From CBDVBZ01 sp965372355 (lineage in GTDB: Bacteria; Krumholzibacteriota; Krumholzibacteriia; WVZY01): a stretch of 9,501 bases of DNA. The position numbers and the translations under genes were made by a program. Shown here one piece after another: positions 6,403 to 9,501 of the stretch. The stretch spans positions 1 through 9,501 of the forward strand of contig CBDVBZ010000128.1 of NCBI GenBank assembly GCA_965372355.1, in the 5' to 3' direction. The notes under the pieces were generated by a model. The model did no database searches and had not been told where the DNA came from. It worked only from the letters and a program-made list of their open reading frames with translations. How positions within the stretch are numbered: the first letter of the stretch is position 1; the number at the start of each line of letters is the position of its first letter.

Positions 6403-8013
6403 ATGCGTCCCGCTTCCTGCAATGTGTTGATCATTCATCCCCGCTTTACGCCGCATTCGTTCTGGAACTACCAGGCAACATGTGAAGTGGCCGGCGCGCG
6501 GTACTCCGCCGCCCCACTCGGGCTTATCACCGTCGCGGCACTTCTCCCGCGCGAGTGGAACATCCGACTGATCGACCGCAACATCGAGGACTTCTGTTCC
6601 GCCGACATCGAGTGGGCCGACATGGTAATGACGGGCGGAATGCTCCCGCAGCAGCCGGACATGATGCACTTGATCGAAACAGCCCATGCGCACAACAAAC
6701 CGATCGTGGTCGGTGGCCCCGCCGTCACATCGAGTCCGCAGGTCTACGACCACGCGGACTTCAAAGTGATTGGAGAGGCCGAGGAGATCATGGACGATTT
6801 CGTCGCGGCGTGGCGTTCGGGAACAACGAGCGGAGAGTTCGCGGCGAAGGAGTTTCCAGACATGACTCTATCGCCGGTACCGCGTTTCGATCTCTTGAAA
6901 TTCAAACACTACATGCACGTGGGGATGCAGCTCTCCCGCGGCTGCCCGTTTACCTGCGAGTTCTGTGACATCATCGAGCTCTATGGCCGCAAGCCGCGTT
7001 TTAAGTCGTCCGAGCAGATGCTCGGCGAACTCGAGGCGCTGCGAGATCTCGGTTACCGCGGACACGTCGACTTCGTCGACGACAACCTCATCGGCAACAA
7101 GAGGATCCTAAAGCCGCTCCTTGCCGACCTCGCCGGCTGGAACGAAAAGAACAACTACCCCTTCGAGTTCTCGACCGAGGCGAGCATCAACCTCGCCGAA
7201 GACGACGAGCTGCTCGATCTCATGAAGCGCGCGAATTTCTTTGCGATCTTCGTCGGCATTGAGAGTCCGGATACGGATACGCTCATTAGTACCAAGAAAC
7301 TCCAGAACACACGGAGCAACATCGCCGAGAGCATCCAGAAGATCTACCGTGCGGGAATATTCGTAAACGGTGGTTTTATCATTGGCTTCGATGCGGAGAA
7401 AAGCGGCGTGGCCGACGGGATGGTCAACTGCATCGAAGACACGGCGATCCCCGTGTGCATGGTGGGGTTGCTCTACGCGCTTCCGAACACGGCGTTATCT
7501 CGGCGCCTGAGGACAGAGGGACGCCTTCACGCAGATTCCGATCGACCCGACGGCGTCAAGGACGCCGATCAGTGCACATCGGGTTTGAATTTCACGACGC
7601 TCCGTCCCCGCCACGAGATTCTGGAAGACTATCGAAGGGTCTTACAAGAGATCTACGAGCCGCGCGCGTTCTTTGCCCGTGTCGGCCGCATGGCGCAACA
7701 ACTCGATGTCGCCGAACACCGGTTGACGCGACCGTTTCGCAATACACTACGCGATCTGCGAGCGGCCCGGCGCATCGCGTGGCGCATCGGTGTGCTCTCC
7801 CCCACGGCGAGAGGTCCGTTCTGGCAAGCGTTGGGGCACTGTCTCGAGCACAATCCCCGCGCCGCACGCGTGGTGTTCTCGCAAGCCGCCCTCTACCTGC
7901 ACTACGGCCCCTATTCCCGCTTCATGGTCGACAAGCTCGGAGAGCAGATCGACACCCTCGCCGCTGCGGGTGGCGAGATCGCATTCCCCCTCGAGGCATC
8001 GGCCACGCTCTAG
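6403..8013 (+). CDS. B12-binding-domain radical SAM protein (DUF4070 type, HpnR-like)
   Basis: A 536-aa protein. Residues 6-135 form a cobalamin-binding-like Rossmann domain (CNVLIIHPRF, APLGLITVAALLP, IVVGGPAVTS, KVIGEAEE). I do not see the DxHxxG histidine motif, so any cobalamin would be bound base-off without that ligand. The radical SAM core starts near 172 with the iron-sulphur motif CPFTCEFC (C181, C185, C188), then FVDDNLIGNK 224-233, FSTEASINLA 256-265, FVGIESPD 283-290 and GGFIIGFD 323-330. These stretches and the C-terminal part to about 420 match the B12-binding radical SAM/DUF4070 group, which includes hopanoid C-3 methylase HpnR. Residues about 421-536 form a helical, Arg-rich tail I cannot assign. 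Probably a SAM-dependent methylase or related radical enzyme in lipid or natural-product chemistry; the substrate is not inferable here. Start at 6403, with GAGAGG (6387-6392) 10 bases upstream; the frame has a stop close upstream and no other ATG. Confidence 0.92.
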   Translation: MRPASCNVLIIHPRFTPHSFWNYQATCEVAGARYSAAPLGLITVAALLPREWNIRLIDRNIEDFCSADIEWADMVMTGGMLPQQPDMMHLIETAHAHNKPIVVGGPAVTSSPQVYDHADFKVIGEAEEIMDDFVAAWRSGTTSGEFAAKEFPDMTLSPVPRFDLLKFKHYMHVGMQLSRGCPFTCEFCDIIELYGRKPRFKSSEQMLGELEALRDLGYRGHVDFVDDNLIGNKRILKPLLADLAGWNEKNNYPFEFSTEASINLAEDDELLDLMKRANFFAIFVGIESPDTDTLISTKKLQNTRSNIAESIQKIYRAGIFVNGGFIIGFDAEKSGVADGMVNCIEDTAIPVCMVGLLYALPNTALSRRLRTEGRLHADSDRPDGVKDADQCTSGLNFTTLRPRHEILEDYRRVLQEIYEPRAFFARVGRMAQQLDVAEHRLTRPFRNTLRDLRAARRIAWRIGVLSPTARGPFWQALGHCLEHNPRAARVVFSQAALYLHYGPYSRFMVDKLGEQIDTLAAAGGEIAFPLEASATL

Positions 8014-8057
8014 CGCAGAACAGGCGGATCTCAACGCTCTCGCTCGGTCTCGAATCC

Positions 8058-8101
8058 CGCAAGCCGCAAGATCACTTTAGCATCGTGATCTTGTGGCTGC
8101 G
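8058..8101. terminator. Long, nearly perfect hairpin between convergent genes
   Basis: The left arm (8058-8075) contains GCCGCAAGATCAC and the right arm (8085-8101) GTGATCTTGTGGC, with a 9-base loop (TTTAGCATC). Counting one G-T wobble and one bulged A, the stem reaches 17 bp. Neither strand has a T run after the stem, so it is not a classical intrinsic terminator. Its place in the gap between the converging radical SAM and CsgG-like genes (8014-8222) still suggests a two-way transcription end or mRNA 3' protection. A dispersed REP-like repeat is the alternative, but I see no second copy in the window. Confidence 0.5.
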
Positions 8102-8166
8102 CACTCTGTTGTCAAACTCGAGCCTTGGATAATAGGTGCCCGCCGGCCGCCATGCGTGAACCTCTG

Positions 8167-8188
8167 GCCCTTCCCCTCATCGGAAGGC
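8167..8188 (-). terminator. GC-rich hairpin after the CsgG-like lipoprotein gene
   Basis: The arms GCCCTTCC (8167-8174) and GGAAGGC (8182-8188) pair over 7 bp with one bulged C and a 7-base loop, starting 34 bases past the minus-strand stop at 8223. No T run follows on the minus strand, so termination is only a possibility. Confidence 0.25.
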
Positions 8189-8222
8189 GGCGGCGCACAC
8201 GCCATTGCTTTCCGTACGCCCG

Positions 8223-9284
8223 TCAGTGAAGTTGTCGATCCAGAATCCCCGCGTCCTCCCAATCAATCTGGAATTGCGCGAGCGCATTGATGTACTTGGA
8301 GCTCGGGTCGAGATCGATGGCACGCTCGATGGCCGCTATGGCTTCCTCGTGCAGGCCGAGCGCGCTGCAGGTGATGGCCAGGTTGTAGTGAACCGCAGAG
8401 TTTGATGGATTCTCTTCGGCGGCACTCTGGAACTCACCTTTGGCCTTTTTCCAAAGACCCGCCTGGGCGTACTTGATCGCCATATCGGTGTGCGAGTCGC
8501 CGTGCGGCTCGAATTTCACTGTTGTCTTTACGAGCGTCGGCTGGATCTGGTTCAGAAACCGCCGGACGACCGTTTGCGATAGATTATCCAGCAGCTCGTC
8601 CTTTGTCGGCAGCTTGTCCGCCTCGTCCTGCCATCTCTTCTTTTTGAAATGCGCCGTCTCCGTCTTGACGGCCACGATCTCTCCGGTGTTGATGTTCGCC
8701 ATACGGAAGGTCACACCGACAGTGCCTTCCCTGATGATGTATCCCCTGTCGATCAGAATCGTCTCCATGATCTCTTCCCTGACCTCCTCAACCTCGCCGT
8801 CCTTGTCCTTCTTTTCCACCGTACGATATTCCCCCGTACTGACTTTGCGCTCGACCTTCGTCACGCCGGTCTGATCGTCGATGCTATAGACGTCAACGGC
8901 ACCGAATATCAAGGCATCGACTCCGGCGAGCTTTAGGTCGCTGACCGTGCCCGGGTCGACGTGTTCGGACTGGCTGAACTCACGCTCCGCGAGAATGCGC
9001 TCCAGCGCCGACCTCTCGAAAAGCTTGTAGTAGCCGATTTCAACAATGCCCTCTGCGATCTCTGCGGCGACGATCCTTCCGGATTGCTCCAGACCATCGA
9101 ACTCGGCGACTGCCACGCGCTCGATACCCTCGACGTCGTAGAGCGCGGGAACCAGTTTTTCGTAGTACGCGGATTTCGCGCATGCCCCCAGCAACACGGC
9201 GAGAAGGATAAGCGCGACGCCGAACACGACGACGTGCTTTCTGTCAGCACCAGACGACTGCGCCCGACTACACCGGATATTCAT
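8223..9284 (-). CDS. CsgG/LpoB-like lipoprotein with C-terminal TPR repeats
   Basis: A 353-aa protein. Residues 17-34 are a lipoprotein signal peptide with lipobox LLGAC (lipidated C35) after an unusually long hydrophilic start (MNIRCSRAQSSGADRK). Residues about 54-135 match the CsgG/LpoB fold: VERVAVAEFDGL-like strand (here GIERVAVAEFDGL), IGYYKLFERSALERILAERE, GVDALIFGAVDVY. The fold continues with REGTVGVTFRMANINTGEIV at about 185-204. In between, about 141-178, is a highly charged insert (KVERKVSTGEYRTVEKKDKD). Residues about 265-335 hold two TPR-like units (DMAIKYAQAGLWKKAKGEFQ and VHYNLAITCSALGLHEEAIA, ending AIDLDPSSKY). Family members act in outer-membrane secretion pores (CsgG) or activate peptidoglycan synthases (LpoB). 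No curli genes are nearby, so an accessory assembly role is only inferred. Strong ribosome binding site GGAGG at 9298-9294, 9 bases before the ATG. Confidence 0.88.
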   Translation of the reverse strand: MNIRCSRAQSSGADRKHVVVFGVALILLAVLLGACAKSAYYEKLVPALYDVEGIERVAVAEFDGLEQSGRIVAAEIAEGIVEIGYYKLFERSALERILAEREFSQSEHVDPGTVSDLKLAGVDALIFGAVDVYSIDDQTGVTKVERKVSTGEYRTVEKKDKDGEVEEVREEIMETILIDRGYIIREGTVGVTFRMANINTGEIVAVKTETAHFKKKRWQDEADKLPTKDELLDNLSQTVVRRFLNQIQPTLVKTTVKFEPHGDSHTDMAIKYAQAGLWKKAKGEFQSAAEENPSNSAVHYNLAITCSALGLHEEAIAAIERAIDLDPSSKYINALAQFQIDWEDAGILDRQLH

Positions 9285-9335
9285 GGCGGACTTCCTCCCT
9301 GTTCTTTGTGAATCGTGTCAAGTCTCCCGGAATGA

Positions 9336-9500
9336 TCAACTTGCCATTACTCTGCAAAAGGCCTCGATGATCTCACTATTGATGAGGAAGCTGCGGGTGT
9401 GTCCTAGTGTAACACTGAACGTCGCCGTGCGGTCAACACTCAGTTGCCGTTCAAGATGCAAAGCTCTGGTATGCGAATTGCTGCCATTACCCGCGGAGGC
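9336..9500 (-). CDS. Possible C-terminal end of another minus-strand gene (cut by window edge)
   Basis: From the window edge at 9500 one minus-strand frame is open for 54 codons and ends with TGA at 9338-9336. The end reads TATFSVTLGHTRSFLINS and finishes EAFCRVMAS. It has no start inside the window and I recognise no family. An open stretch this short can arise by chance. If real, it ends 51 bases before the CsgG-like lipoprotein and the two could be cotranscribed. Confidence 0.3.
   Translation of the reverse strand, partial: ASAGNGSNSHTRALHLERQLSVDRTATFSVTLGHTRSFLINSEIIEAFCRVMAS
9406..9436 (-). promoter_or_regulatory. Weak promoter candidate for the CsgG-like lipoprotein
   Basis: On the minus strand TTGACC (9436-9431) and TACACT (9411-9406) are 19 bases apart, which is long, and the -10 box matches at four of six positions. 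It would give a leader of about 115 bases. It overlaps the possible partial gene at 9336-9500, so at most one of the two readings may be functional as drawn. The real promoter may lie outside the window. Confidence 0.3.
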
Positions 9501-9501
9501 G

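Noticed and set aside
6302..6430. A 42-codon ORF in the radical SAM leader overlapping its start by 28 bases
   Set aside because: No ribosome binding site and no recognisable sequence. It could be a leader peptide but nothing supports translation.
6271..6753. A 160-codon minus-strand open frame across the leader and start of the radical SAM gene
   Set aside because: It is antisense to conserved coding sequence and has no recognisable motif or signal.
7455..8132. A 225-codon plus-strand open frame inside and past the radical SAM gene
   Set aside because: It is out of frame with a well-supported enzyme, very rich in Arg/Ser/Pro, and has no domain or ribosome binding site. It is a typical GC-rich shadow frame.
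9316..9321. Perfect minus-strand TTGACA just upstream of the CsgG-like lipoprotein
   Set aside because: At 17 bases downstream there is only the ribosome binding site, with no -10 box, so it cannot be a normal promoter for this gene.

Overview
The window looks like a chromosomal piece from an environmental, diderm, moderately GC-rich bacterium. Its families fit FCB-group, Gemmatimonadota-like or deltaproteobacteria-like genomes: PEGA-domain proteins, a Hanks-type kinase fused to a STAND-like ATPase, an FG-GAP/VCBS secreted protein, outer-membrane-type lipoproteins and a B12-binding radical SAM enzyme. This assignment is an inference. The window has no rRNA, tRNA or housekeeping marker that would fix the taxon.

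Left block, minus strand, about 5510 down to 1: five genes in one direction behind a good sigma70-like promoter (TTGAAA, 18 bp spacer, TATAGT). In transcription order they are (i) an exported TPR/PEGA protein with a C-terminal membrane segment and an acidic proline-rich tail; (ii) a 733-aa ATPase with one transmembrane helix and four PEGA-like domains predicted outside; (iii) a 647-aa protein kinase fused to a second ATPase of the same kind, whose start overlaps the stop of (ii) by 4 bases; (iv) a 66-aa predicted exported protein; (v) the first 61 codons of an exported FG-GAP/VCBS-repeat protein that runs off the window. The two ATPases share an N-terminal NPY...FFGRE signature, a Walker A with two arginines, a Walker B DE(F/Y)E, a GxP-like motif and a winged-helix-like end. 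My reading is a membrane-spanning signalling module: PEGA/TPR parts in the envelope, paired ATPases and a kinase in the cytoplasm, and secreted products at the end of the operon. This is the most interesting part of the window.

Middle: a divergent promoter region (about 5411-5647) with two plausible opposed promoters and a dyad over one -35 box. It drives a plus-strand, 171-aa, cysteine-rich lipoprotein of unknown function. After a 239-base gap with a TATAAT box and hairpins comes a 536-aa B12-binding radical SAM protein of the DUF4070 type, the group that includes the hopanoid C-3 methylase HpnR.

Right block: a 209-base convergent gap with a long, nearly perfect hairpin (8058-8101), then a minus-strand 353-aa lipoprotein with a CsgG/LpoB-like domain and TPR repeats. 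The last 217 bases hold its strong ribosome binding site, a weak promoter candidate and possibly the last 54 codons of another minus-strand gene. I saw no CRISPR array, insertion sequence or other mobile element.
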